The notes beneath the pieces are model-generated. The model worked only from the letters and a program-made list of their open reading frames with translations. It was not told where the DNA came from and did no database searches. From Acestrorhynchus altus (Eukaryota; Chordata; Actinopteri; Characiformes; Acestrorhynchidae): a stretch of 64,000 nucleotides of DNA. A program made the translations under genes and the position numbers. The DNA lies in the NCBI GenBank assembly GCA_034509495.1, contig CM067504.1, positions 2,148,301-2,212,300 of the forward strand, in the 5' to 3' direction. The stretch's first letter is position 1, and each line of letters starts with the position of its first letter. This document shows, in pieces, positions 14,401-28,050 of this stretch.

Positions 14401-17400
14401 GTGTGTTAGTGGGTGTAAGTGGGATGTCCAGTGGGTATGAGGAGTGTGTGTTAGTGGGTGTAAGTGGGTGTCAGTGGGTGTAAGTGTGTGTTAGTGGGTG
14501 TCAGTGGGTGTCAGTGGGTGTCAGTGGGTGTAAGTGTGTGTTAGTGGGTGTAAGTGGGTGTCAGTGGGTGTAAGTGGGTGTTGGTAGGTGTCAATTGGGT
14601 GTCAGTGGAGTGTAAGTGTGATGAGTGGGTGTAAGTGGGTGTCAGTGGGTGTAAGTGTGTGTTAATGTGTGTAAGTGGGTGTCAGTGGGTGTAAGTGTGT
14701 GTTAGTGGGTGTAAGTGGGTGTCAGTGGATTGTCCAGTGGGTGTAAGTGTATTGAGTGGAGGTGTAAGTAGGTGTCAGTGGGTGTCAGTGGAGTGTAAGT
14801 GTATGATAATGGGTGTAAAGTGGGTGTCAGTGGGTGTAAGTGTGTGTTAGTGGGTGTAAGTGGGTGTCAGTGGGTGTCAGTGGGTGTCAGTGGGTGTAAG
14901 TGTGTGTTAGTGGGTGTAAGTGGGTGTCAGTGGGTGTAAGTGTGTGTTAGTGGGTGTAAGTGGGTGTCAGTGGGTGTAAGTGTGTGTTAGTGTGTGTAAG
15001 TGGGTGTCAGTGGGGTTGTAAGTGTGTTAGTGGGTGTAAGTGGGTGTTAAGTGTGTAAGAGTGGGTGTTAGTGGAGTGTAATGGGTGTAAGTGGGTGCCA
15101 ATGTGTGTAAGTGGGTGTAAGTGTGTGTAAGTGGGTGTCAGTGGGTGTAAGTGTGTGTTAGTGGGTGTAAGTGTGTGTTAGTGGGTGTAAATTGGGTGTC
15201 AGTGGGACAACAAGTGTGTGTGTTAGTGGGTGAAGTGGGTGTCAGTGGGTTATAAGTGTGTGTTAATTAGGTGTAAATTGGGTGTCAATTGGGATTTAGT
15301 ATTGTGTTAATGTGTGTAAGTGGGTGTCAGTGGGTGTAAGTGTGTGTTAGTGGGTGTAAGTGGGTGTTAGTGTGTGTAAGTGGGTGTTAGTGGGTGTAAT
15401 GTGTGTAAGTGGGTGTAGTAATACAGCAGAATGGGTGTAAGTGTGTGTGAGTGGGTGTCAGTGGGTGTAAGTGTGTATTTGGTGGGTAGTGCCATGTTGA
15501 GTAGGTGTAGAGTGGGTGTCAGTGGGTGTAAGTGTGTGTATTTTAGTGGAATTTGTAGAGTGGGTGTCAGGTGGGTGTGAGTGTGTGTTGAGTGGGTGTA
15601 GAGTGGGTGTCAGTGGGTGTAAGTGTGTGTTAGTGGGTGTAAGTGGGTGTCAGTGGGTGTCCTGTAGAGTGATGTGTGCATGTGTTACTCACCAGCAGCC
15701 CTAACAGCAGCAGCAGCTCGATTAAGATCATCGGCTGATTTTCCATCAGTGATAATGACGACCACACCCGGAACCTGAGCCCTCCGACCCGAACTCGCAC
15801 TCAGTAAAAACTGCCAGTGAATGCCCTTCGCCTGACTACCACACACACGCCACACCGCACAGGAGCATACAGGAGCTCTTTATTGGTTCTCTAATTCAGA
15901 CTGTGGTTCATCTGTTTCTCCTGCAGACTTTGTTCTCCTCCTTTCACCCCTGATCTTCAATGATCAGGACCCAGGACCACCTGAGCCCAGCCTATGATGT
16001 GGGTGAGGTGGGTCATTCTCAGCACTTCAGTGACACTGACATGGTGTTGGTATATTAGTGGTTGTTGCTGAGTACCCAGTGGATCAGACACAGCAGTGCT
16101 GCTGGAGTGTTTGAACACTGTGTCCCTCACTGTCCACTCTATTAGACTCTCCCTGCAGTGTCTCCACCTTGTAGATGTAAAGTCAGAGACAGAAGCTCAT
16201 CTGTTTCTGCACAGTTTGTGTTGATCGTCCTCTAGTCCTTCATCAGTGCTCACAGGACGGCTCACCCACAGGACGCTGTCGGCTGGACGTTTCTGGTTGG
16301 TGGACTGTTCTCGGTCCAGCAGTGACAGTGATTACCAGTGAGAATGACCCACCACCCACATAATAGCTGCTCTGTGGTGGTCCCGTGGGGTTAAAACAAG
16401 GGGGTCATAATGTTATGGCTGATCAGTGTATATGAAAAGCTATTCTAGGTGATCTCCCTGTTCATTTGTCTTCCCAAGAACATTCCTGAAGTCTGGACTG
16501 AATTTGGAATCTTTTCTCGTTGTAGCTCATTGTGTGGTGTGTTGTGTGTTGTGGTCATCCCTGACCAGGTCTCCCGTGTAAAAGAGATAAACGCAAACAG
16601 GACGAACCTGGTACAACATTGGATATGATATGATATTAAGATTAATAATCAGAGGAAAACATCACACAGACCTATATTATTTCCTGGTCCGTCAATAAAC
16701 GGGGTGGACAGAATCTCCCGCAGAAGGGTTTCGCTGTTGCTATGCTGACTGAGCAGAAAGCGCACTTTGGGTTCATCACTGTAGACCACCACCCCCACCT
16801 GGAGTAAGAAAGCATTACACACAACCTGACACACACACAGATTCCATTTACCCTCTCACACGCCTGGTCACTCCGTCCCCCAAAGCCTCACTCTCACACA
16901 CACCTGCATTCCTCCGTCCTCTCTGTCTGATAACAGCCTCGGGCCCGTGGACTCCACAGTGGGGTCACTGTGGTAGCCTCTCCCCGTTTAAACCCACCTG
17001 TGATTCTCTGGCTCCGATGGCTGTGAGGGTTCCAGCAGCACTTGCCAGAAGAGCCAGTATCGGATCCTCCAGAGAAGAGCGATCGCGGGAAGCAGGAACA
17101 AGAAACACCACGTCCAAACGCCCGTCCACACACACTGAGAGACAAAGGAGAGAGCAGGTCTCGTTCAGGTCAATCAAGACACACACTGCTGCCGTCTCAA
17201 GATCTCGTCTTGAAGACACAGATACTACGCCGTGGTCGGTCTCATCTCCAGACCTGTCCCTGATTGAAAATGTGTGGGAGCTGTGGGCGCTCCATCCACA
17301 CCACTAGTGGGCAGGTCTGAGATGAACGGTTCTGCAGGTGTAGTTCAAGCTGGAATACTGGTCGGATAATCTCTGATGCTGCTCCAGATAATTCATCATT

Positions 17401-20400
17401 TACCGGGGTGCCCAATCCTGGTCCTGGAGATCTACTGACCCAACACACCTGACCCTAACACTGATATGCTCTTGAAGACCTTCACCTTGATCAGAAGTGT
17501 TAGATTAGGGCTGGATCTGAACTCTGTAGGGTCCTACCACCATGATAAGGAGAAGATGAGGAGGATGTAAGCCTAACTCTTGCGCTCCTCCACAGAGGCC
17601 TCAGGACCGACATTGTGACGTGGGCTGCAGGTGAGCGGTACATGGCCCGATCTCCCAGCCCAGTCACCGGAGCGGGCTGGTGCGTTCAGGAAGTGTCAGC
17701 GTCTGAACAGTCCCGGGGTCTAAAGCAAACACACTCCGTTACACACACTCACACACAACTTTCTCCAAAAATGATCTCCGCGATCGTATACGCCTCACCT
17801 CTCTCATCCTGAGAGCGCAACGTGTATTCCGAGGCACCTGATGATGGGTTCCAGAGCAGCAGCACAGAGTTCTGCGTGATATCCGCCACCCTGAGGTCGG
17901 TGACGGCTTGCAGAGAAGCTGAAAGAGCAGCAGACACAACGTTACACTGGAGCTACGGTGGGTGAAAAGCAGCTCGTCACTGGATTTATTAAACGTCCAT
18001 CGATAACATGTACACGACTGATGTCTTGGTACCTCGGGTATTCCGTAGCGGTGTATTCGTTAATGGTTACAAGTTGTCCTTCTCTGCCTCGTATCACAGG
18101 AGCCATCCGGATGGTGTAACTCAACGCCGGGCGAAGTCCTTCAGGTGAGCGAGGTTGCGTCTCACCGGCCGATCAGACGGTTGATTTCAGGCTCTCAGAA
18201 AAGCCAGCGTAAGGACATTTATGATGGACGTGTGTGTAGTGTGAAAACAACGCTCAGGGCTATTGGGTGATGTGAAAGACCACCTTGAGAAGACCTCCAG
18301 TAGATCCTGTATCCATCAACATCTCTCAATGCTCTCCAAGCGTCATGGCGGTGCAGAGACTCAGCCCGTTACCTCACCGGACACTCGAGGGCTCCAGCTG
18401 AAACACGCGGGAACAGATGAGCGGTGCTTATGGACTTAAAGTGTGGTTTAACTCTTTCGTTCCTCTCTTTACAGAAATCAAGGAGTTTAAAAAGGATTTA
18501 TATAAGCTGCTGGGTATGGCAGTCTCTACTGTCAGGGAGGCTTTCTACTAATTGGAGCATTGCTGTGAGATTTGAGTGCATTCCGTGGCAAGAGTGTTGG
18601 AGAGACCAGGACGCTGGATGATCACCACCATCTCTCCTCAGCCCCAGTTCATCCCAGTGGTACTGGATGGAGCTCCATCATTCCAGAGAACACAGTTCCA
18701 CTGCTCCACAGCTCAATGCTGGTGGCCTTTATACCCCTTTAGCCCACGTCTGGCATTAGATTGATGGGGGACCAGATGTCTGAATGCATTCATTACAGAA
18801 GGGATGTCACAAACATTTGGACATATGAGTGTACATGACTATACAGTGGAACTATACACTTTGTGGTTCTATAATTCCAGACTGTAGATCATCTGTTTCT
18901 CTGCAGACCTTTTTTCAAACAGATGAACAACAGTCTGTAGTTATAGAACCACAAAGTGCTCCTCTATGATGGACACATGTCCCTCAAGAGCGACACTGAC
19001 CTGTGGTGACTCTGACAGAGACTGGAGGCCCCTCTCTGTTCTGGACAAGGGCCTGGCTGAACAGCCATTACTGGGCTCATATTCTAAAGCTTAACAGATC
19101 CACCGACGTCACGTTACCACCAACCAACTGAACCTGTTCTTCTCCACCTACATATTGACACAGACACGTCAAATCACCAGCAAAGCCATGCAGCTCATAA
19201 CCGCACGTCATCTTCGGTGATGAGTCTCTCACCATCACTTCTCTTCCACAGCACTCGGTACGCCGTTGCTCCTTGAACTCCGACCCAGCTGATCCTCACC
19301 ACCTCCCCTCGCGGCTCATGCTGTAATTCAGTAACACGTCCAACCACAACCTCCTCCGAGTCTGAGGCTGAACAAGAAGGCTGTCAGTCTCGTGCCTTTA
19401 GTGTATAACATCTCACAGGGATGTAGAGATATTTCGGTGACACACTGCTCAGCGGCGATGGCTGCTTTCAGATTAGAAGTGTTTGATAAATAAAGCAGTT
19501 CAAGCTTTTTTATGCACACGGGGCAATTTGTCCTCCCCATTTAATGCATCCACTAGGGGGCAGTGAGCACCCTTGCCGGGCGGTGGGCAGCCCTGTCCAT
19601 GGCAGCGGAGGAGTTCAGAGCCTGGCTCAAGGGCACTTCAATTCATCCTGCCAATTTCAGTTCAAACCAGACCTTCCAGAATACGGTTTGCCCCCAGATG
19701 GGGTATAAGAGCCCAGTGGGAATTATTTAATACATTTGCTTAAAGCCAAAATCTGAAAGAGCTTTCGGCCCAAAAGTTACTAAAACGCCCAAAAAAGGTT
19801 TCACTGCTGTGGTTGTTTACATCACAACACAGAAAAAAACAACAGGCCATACCTACAATTATTAACGCTGCTCTCTAACAAACTAATTACTGAATAATAT
19901 CTAAGTGACAACAAAAACGTATGATAAATGAAATATTAATTACAGAAGCAAGAACCTGGAATCAGATCCAGGTTTACTGCCCATATTGTTTTATCCATGC
20001 AGCTCCGATTATGGGGTTTTGAGTTTTGAGTTTTAGGTTTTCAAGAAAACAAAACTGCTGCACCGTGAATTTTCAGGGCTGGGTTTCGCCACTGGTTTCC
20101 CAAACCGATTGGGTCCCAATTCCATCCATGAACTGCAGCTCTGAAATATGGAACTGAATGATGTTGTTCAGCATCATCTACACTGTTCACCACAAAGTTC
20201 AAACACATTTTATAGGATCAAATCAGCCCAGTAGAGCTGTTCTCCGGTTTTCTCCAGAAGAGGCACTGTTGTGCTGTTAAATAAGCTCCAGCTGAGAATC
20301 ATTAGTGCAAACAAATGGTCATCCTCCAGTAAGAGCTGCTGGACCTGCTGTTCTCATATAAACATCTGAATTCGGGTGGGTCATCAAAGCTTGAGCTGGC

Positions 20401-23400
20401 TAATGACTGGCGGAGCTTTCCAGTGGGTTGTTATGTTCAACAACAGAAACGTACCGTTATTAAATGTTTAATGGAGCACAGAGTTATATATTAATCTCAG
20501 GTTATCAATATTTATGAACTGAATTTATGAACTGATATCGGGTCATCAAATCGCAACTGAATTTAGATCAAAAAATACGATTCTTGCATCCACAGCAATA
20601 CAAAATAAGCTTTTAATTATATTTTATTTTTATTTAATGACATTCCATGCTTGATTATCTGATGGTTCTGAATATATGTGTCATGATGTCGTAGAGAGAG
20701 GAAGTAGTGGACCTGTACTGGCGGTCAAACAATGACAGTCCCTGGGCTAGGCAACATCTGAACCAGCATCTCCATATCAGGCAGTAGATCAAACCTGACT
20801 CGTACCTAGAGCCCTTTGAGCATCAAGTACAGCTCGGTTTGACACAAGCACCCCGACTCTTTTCTGTTCTGGAACAAAATCGGTGGAACGAGCTTCTCCT
20901 GGAGGTCCGAACAGCTGATTCACCCGCTGTCTTCAAACGGCAACTGAAGATCATCTCTTTCAGAACATTTAACTGGTTAAGGGGCTCATAGTTACACTGA
21001 ATCTTACTGGTTTTAAGGTCTCCTAACCTGACATTTGTATTTCGCAGAGCATCTAAGCTCATCTCTGGGTCTCTGCTTTCATCTACAAACTGTTTAAGGA
21101 TATTTTCCGAGTGAACAGCAAAGCACTGGAGAAGAGCTTCTGCCAAATGTCATAAACATAAATGCCCCTGCCTTCTTATTTTCCCTCAGGTTGCAGTGTA
21201 TTGTTACATTCCCATTATTGGAGTCATGCTGTGTGATCAGAGAGGTAAAATAGGCTGGCTGTCCTGGTGGTCAGGAGATGGCAGCAGGTCCCACTCGGGG
21301 CCGACCAGAGCAGAGACAGATATCCTGTACGAGGAGCTATGCTGGAGACTATCAATAGTGTAGGATCTGGAGTCTGCAGATATGGTCCGAGAGGTCTCCA
21401 CTCCTGTAGTCAGAGAAGACAGGAACAGTATAATCACTGCTCAGAGACATTAAGACCACCTCCTTGATTTTACTATGACAGCCCATTTTATCAGCTCCTC
21501 TTCAGCAGTGTTTCTCAACCCTGGTCTTAGAGGCACCTCTACCCTGCGTACTTTAGAGCTTTCCCTGTCCCCAGCAGACACAAACCAATCGGCTCATTAA
21601 CAATCCCTTCAGAGTTGCAGGGGGTGTGGTTTACCTCTAAAGGACAGGGGTGCCTCCAGGACCCAGGTTGAAACTACCAGACAGTTCAAAAAAGGACCTG
21701 TCCTACTTCTCCTAGGCTTTGAGACACACCTGTTCTGGGGGGCAGATCCTGGGGTAGTGTGTACGGTGTATTCTAGATGAATCCTAGATTATTTACAGTT
21801 ATACAAATGTTGATCTCTCATGACCTTCCATGCCTACCATCACTCCGCCGCCAGGTGACCTTGTAGCCTGTTGCTCAGATTGCCATGCCCAGGATATCTG
21901 AACTCGTGTGGAACTGACGTCAATGGTCTGCAGACCTGAGACCGTCGCTGAATAGCCACTAGTTCTGGAGGACAGCGTGGATACCTCACTGACCCGACCG
22001 TTACTCACAGCTGCCATGCCCACAATGACCGCTTCATCAGGCTGTAGCCCTTCTATAGTGAAGGCACTGACATCTGCTCCCAGCACACGACTCTGTTCTG
22101 CATCTGAGAGAGAGAGAGGGAGAGAGAGAGAGTGAGAGACAGAGAGAGAGTGAGAGACAGAGAGAGAGAGAGAGAGGAGACAGAGAGAGAGGGACAGAGA
22201 GAGACAGAGACAGAGAGAGAGACAGAGAAGAGAGAGACAGAGAGAGAAGAGAGAGAAAAATGAAATACCATTTCAAACATAAAATTTCACTTGAAATTTA
22301 GCTCTGGGGCGTCCATTTCTAATAATCATCTTCCACCTGTAGTAAATTCATTCCAAGGCCAATCAAGTTGTAGAGAATATCCTCAAGTTATACGATGGGA
22401 AATGGGGCAGCCCCAGAGCTAAAGGGTCTGAATATTAATGCAAATGGAAATTCTACTTTTCCTTTTTTAATAATTTTAAACTTGAAAGTGAGCTCTGTTT
22501 CCATTCACGGTAATTATAGAGCCAGGTGGATTCTGAAACCAGCCCGCCCCTCTCTGATCAGTCCAGAGTCTGTATGCAGGTTGATCATCAGCCCGCCCCC
22601 TCTACCTGATCAATCAGGTCTGCCTTCTGGGTTAGTGTCGGCCCCGCCCCTCTCTCTGATCAATCACAGTCTGTATGCAGGTTGAGTATAGGCCCAGCCC
22701 CCTCTCTGATCAGTCACAGTCTGTGCAGGTTGGTATGGCCCGCCCCCTCTCTCCTGATCAGTCAGAAGTCTGTGTATGCAGGTTGAGCATGTTGCCCCTC
22801 TGATCAGTCGGAGGTCTGTATGCAGGTTGATCATCAGCCCCGCCCCTCTCTCTGATCAGTCAGAGTCTGTGCAGGTTGAGTATCAGCTTCGCCCCTCTCT
22901 CTGATCAGTCAGTCTACCTTTGAGTTGATCATCGGCCCGCCCCTGTCTCTGATCAGTGAAGATCAGCCCCGCCCCCTCTCTCTGATCAGTCAGAGTCTGT
23001 ATGCAGGTTGATCATCAGCCCCGCCCCCTCTCTCTGATCAGTCAGAGTCTGTATGCATGTGGACAGAGCAGTAAACATGCACTGGAAGCTGTGGTGGATT
23101 TCTCACACGTCCCCCAGTGGTTGGATTACAGTTTGTTATATATATATTAATATTTCTTTGGTTCTAAGAGTTAATATTGTGCAGAAACCCTGAATCCACT
23201 CAGTCACTCAGATTAACATTCGATTAGTGTGACGTCATTAATTAAACATCATACACTCAGTAATTCAGGCACTTACTTCTGCCTTGTCTCCAAGTGACCC
23301 TGTAACCAGTTGCCTCTGTAACTCCAGTCCACGTAATTCGGATCCGTCGGCTGTTGGTGTTCGTTACACGCAGGTTGGTCACCTTGCGCGGAGCTTGTGC

Positions 23401-24163
23401 TGAATCAGTCAGAAATAAAAACACTCAAACATGCGTTCACTCATCTGTCCATCAGCCTCAACCCTCCCGTGCGTTTCAGCATTCCTGCCGCTGCTCCTCA
23501 ACTGTGGAGGTGCCTGTGTGCACCCACAGCTGGCATCGGTTCAGGAAATACCAACACAAGTCAGCACCGCGAGACCATACCATTTCTAATCTCACAAGCG
23601 CAACATGAAAGAACATGTGTTGCTGTAACAGACCACTACCTGAACGTGGTGGGCAGAAAAAATACATTAGTACAGGAAGTCTGACACGGCCTGGAGCGGC
23701 GAGGCCCACTGTTGACTTCAGCTCTGTTGCCATGGAGTTAAGAGTGCGATTCACTACCCTCTCCGCATCACCACGACGATCATGATCACACTAATACACT
23801 ACTTTAACTGTTTGGTTCACCAAAATAAATACCGTCATTTCCGGACTATAATCACTTTGTACACGTTTGGACAATCCATCAGTTCTCCGTGGTTCCTGAA
23901 GGTCTCCCAGATCCTTCATGTCGCTGGTGCATGCCTTCTTCTATGCACTGCAACCAACAGTGTGCTACGGTAATATTCGGACCACACGCAGTTTGTTTAT
24001 GAAAGCTGGGTTGGTTGGTGGTTCGGGAACCAGCCTGGTGACTGGAAGGTCGCCGGTTCGAATCCCTGAACTGGCAGGACATGACTGAAGTGTCCTTGAG
24101 CGAGACACTGAACTCCCCACCTGCTGCCTGGGTGCTGAGGATAGGGCTGCCCACTGCTCCGGG

Positions 24164-24196
<33 letters not shown>

Positions 24197-26915
24197 ATCA
24201 CTGTGTGGATCAAGTGAGTATAATTACTTACTATATATGTATTAAACAGCTTTGTCTTACTGCTCACGCTGATTCTGGATCAGTGTGTTTCATGCATGAA
24301 AAAGGAAAAAGAAGAGACTCTTTTTCATTGGTCGGCTTTGGAAGTCAAAACAAAGCTGCAGACGGAAAAATCTGCAGACAGATGTGTTTAGATGAAAGGG
24401 TTTGTCCTGTTTATCCACGCTAACCTTAAAGAACTCGAATGTGAACACAGACAGACAGACAACACAACCCGAGAAACACACCTGCTTTGATGTTGACAGT
24501 GACTGGCTCTCCCTCGTTGTAGCCCACCATGGCGGTGACACTGACGGAGTAAGACACACTGCCCTGAAGGTCAGTTAGGTCAAGAGTTGTCTGGTTTCCA
24601 GGAACCACTCTGTTCACTGCGACCCCAGCTGGAGAGAGATTTCCACAGATGTTTTCAGATGTTTAACAGATTTCCAAAATATATGTATATAATCAAAAAA
24701 ATAGTTGCACCCAGAAGTGTGAGATTGCAGTGCTCTTGGGAAGGAAGTTCAAAGTTATAACGCAACATGCCAGACGTCTCTGCATGGAGTTGTAGAGGTT
24801 CGTAATGGTGTCCTGTGATGATCCATCCCATGCAGCTTGAATGTTCTCACTCAGTTCTGCAGATGGTGTGGTAGGGGTGGAGTGTTGATAGAGCGTCCAA
24901 TAGCGTCCACACATTTTCAATCAGGGACAGGTCTGGAGATGAGGCCGACCACGGCGTAATATCTGTGTCTTCAAGACGAGATCTTGAGACGGCAGCAGTG
25001 TGTGGATGAGCGTCGTCCTGTTGGAATAGAGCACTGGAGTGTGTGTTCAGAAAAGGTAGAACCACTGGTTGCAGAACCTCATTAACGTAACGTTGGGCTC
25101 AAAGTGCCTGTAATGAAGATCAAAGGTGATCCGGCATCGTACGAATTTGCACCCACACAAGGACACCAGACCTGGACATGGGACGCGTGAGAACAAGCTG
25201 CTGCTCTTGGTGCTGACCCTGGTGCCTCCACACATGGATTCATTGGTCTCCACCAACATAAAAGAGGGACTCATCACTGAAGATGACAATCTGGCACGAC
25301 ACCATTGTTGATTCCTTCTGGGTGCAACTATTTTTTAATGATTAGTGTTGATTTTAAAATGAAAGTAAACAAAGTTGCATTCTTACATTCAGTGTTGAGG
25401 ATGACGATGTTGTACTGTGTTGCCCCGGCGACCCCGGTCCACCCCAGCCGCACAGTGCTGCCAGCTGACTCCAGCACTCGCAGATTTGAGACTCTTCCAA
25501 CCAGCCGTTCCACTAAACACAGCATTGACACAGTAAACAACTGTCCCCTCATCATCAGTCCCACAATGCACCGGCTCTGCTTTATGGTTCTGACCTGTCG
25601 CTTCAGTCGAGATGTGTGTGGCCTCCTCTCGTCCATCGTAGAGTGTGTACAGGGTTATGATGTAATCAGTACTTGGCTGCAGACCTGTTATCTCGTAGCT
25701 TGTGGTGCCCTGTGAGAACGTCTGTCTTTGAGTTCTCCCCCCTGTGGTCGCAGGAACGAAGAACAGCTGTGTAAATCATCTGCATTACATTAACTTGTAA
25801 TGTCTACGCTTTCCTTGCATAACAGGATAACAAACGTTCAGGAGATCCTGGCCTACTCAAATATGTCTTCAACACAGTTTAGATATCTCCATGAATCTGG
25901 CCATGTTTGGGTCAATGTTTCTGCTGTAAGGACAACAAAAACACTTTACACCTCAGAAATCTTGTTGGAAATTGATGATCCGTGTTGTTTTTACACTGAA
26001 AATGCAATAATTGCTTGTAATAATTATATTTTGAAGCTCTTAAATGTAAATCAGTGGATTTTAGCCATTTTCCAAACGGGATTACTCTCTGAAAGTTGAG
26101 GACACATTGGGGACACACTGGGGACACATTGGGGACACATAGATTCCCCACAGGACAATGTTGCTGTTTATTCTGATATATGTATCATGTCTACAGGTTG
26201 CTCTGATCCTGAGTTATGAAGCCTAGAAAACAGCATGTACCCCCAGCAGAATGCAGAACCTCAGGTTCTAAGAATTCAAAGATTTCAGAATTCCATTCTG
26301 AATGGACCAATAGAAATCCCCTACAATCCCTTGGAATACAAACTTTGCACATCCACCTTCACTGCAGTGACACTTCTTCCTTCTCCTTTAAAGCTGCCAC
26401 TTTGAAGATGCAAGGTGATGATTTATAATGTAAAGAAGTGTAGGAGGAAGTTCACGTCCTGCAGTTCACGTGGAGGTCTGGTGAGGATTGTGGCCCACAG
26501 ACCAAACGGATGCACAGTCAGTGCAGGTCCTTCACAACCAACATCTGAAAGAACACTCCACAGGGAACTGCAGACCATCAACGTATGGAGCAGAGTGGAG
26601 CAAGAGGCCTCAGTTGGTCTTTGGGCCACAATTCCGAGAGGTTCCTGTAGACCTGCTGGTAGACCTGTATGAGCGACGCTTCCATATGACCTATGACCTT
26701 TGGCCCAAAAGCAATCCCTCGTTCGCTGCACTGTACCACCTCTTCTCAATCTATGAATGCTGTTGCACACCCCACATGTATTTATACACTTATAATCCTC
26801 AGACAGTGCCATCTGCTGGAAACTAATTTTACTACAACCTCAAGCAACAGGAGCTCATCTCATACAAGCATATGATGTGTCTTTGTTATCTTCATCAATA
26901 GATGAACTCACTAAG

Positions 26916-26977
<62 letters not shown>

Positions 26978-27986
26978 CTCACTCTCTCCATCTTTCCACC
27001 ACTCCAGCCGGTAGCCCCTGGCTGTTTGTATGAGGTTCCAGATCAGCCTGATGCTGGTGGGTCCAGTGGTGGTGCCTTTCAAAACCTGCAGCTCGGAACG
27101 TTCTGAAGCAAAACCACAAAACAAACGCAGACACAAGCACACACTCATTCAGCAGAGTGTGACTCAGCACAGGACACTCTCAGTTTAATCACGGCTCTGA
27201 AGCTGGAATTACTAGACTGTGAGTCAACATCCGACGGACATCAACAGTGGTGCTGAAATTGAGCTAGAACTTCATTACATGGTCCTACAGGTCGATACGG
27301 AGAACCAAATCAAACGCGTGAGGCCAAAACCTTACACTCGTTTATTTATTGAAGGAAATGATTCGATGTTCCAGATCTGTGAGGGCAGAAGTATGTGAGC
27401 CTTTAGGATCAGCAGATCATTTGAAGGTTTAGAGTCAGGTGTTTTCAATCAATGGGAGTCAATCGGGTGTGAGTGGGCGTGGCCTGTTTTATTTAAAGAA
27501 CAGGGATCTACTAGTCTGATCTTCACAACACACGTCTGTGGAAGTGCATCATGGAGAACAAAGGAGAGCTGTTGATGCTCATCAAAACCACCTCTAAGGT
27601 TTTGGACTCCACCCATCCACAGTCGGACAGACTGACCGTTAGCCATCACAACATGGTGGTGGTGGTGTCCGTTTTAGGGCTGTTTTGCTGCATCTGGGTG
27701 AGGAGAGCAATGAGTTCTGTATTATAGCAGATGTCTGTAGAGAATGTGGGTCATGCAGCAAGACAACAACCCTAAACACACAAGCCGTTCTACCCAAGAA
27801 CGTTGAAGGTTACGGAACAGTTACGGAGACGTTTAGTTACAGTTATTGCTGCACAAGAGGAGACACAGCAGATACTGAAAGCAGGGGGTCACGGACTTTT
27901 ACCCTCACAGATATAAACACTGATCATTTAACTCAATACATTTGATTTGGTTCCTGATCTACTTTTAGGGCTTGTGTGAAAATCCA

Positions 27987-28050
<64 letters not shown>

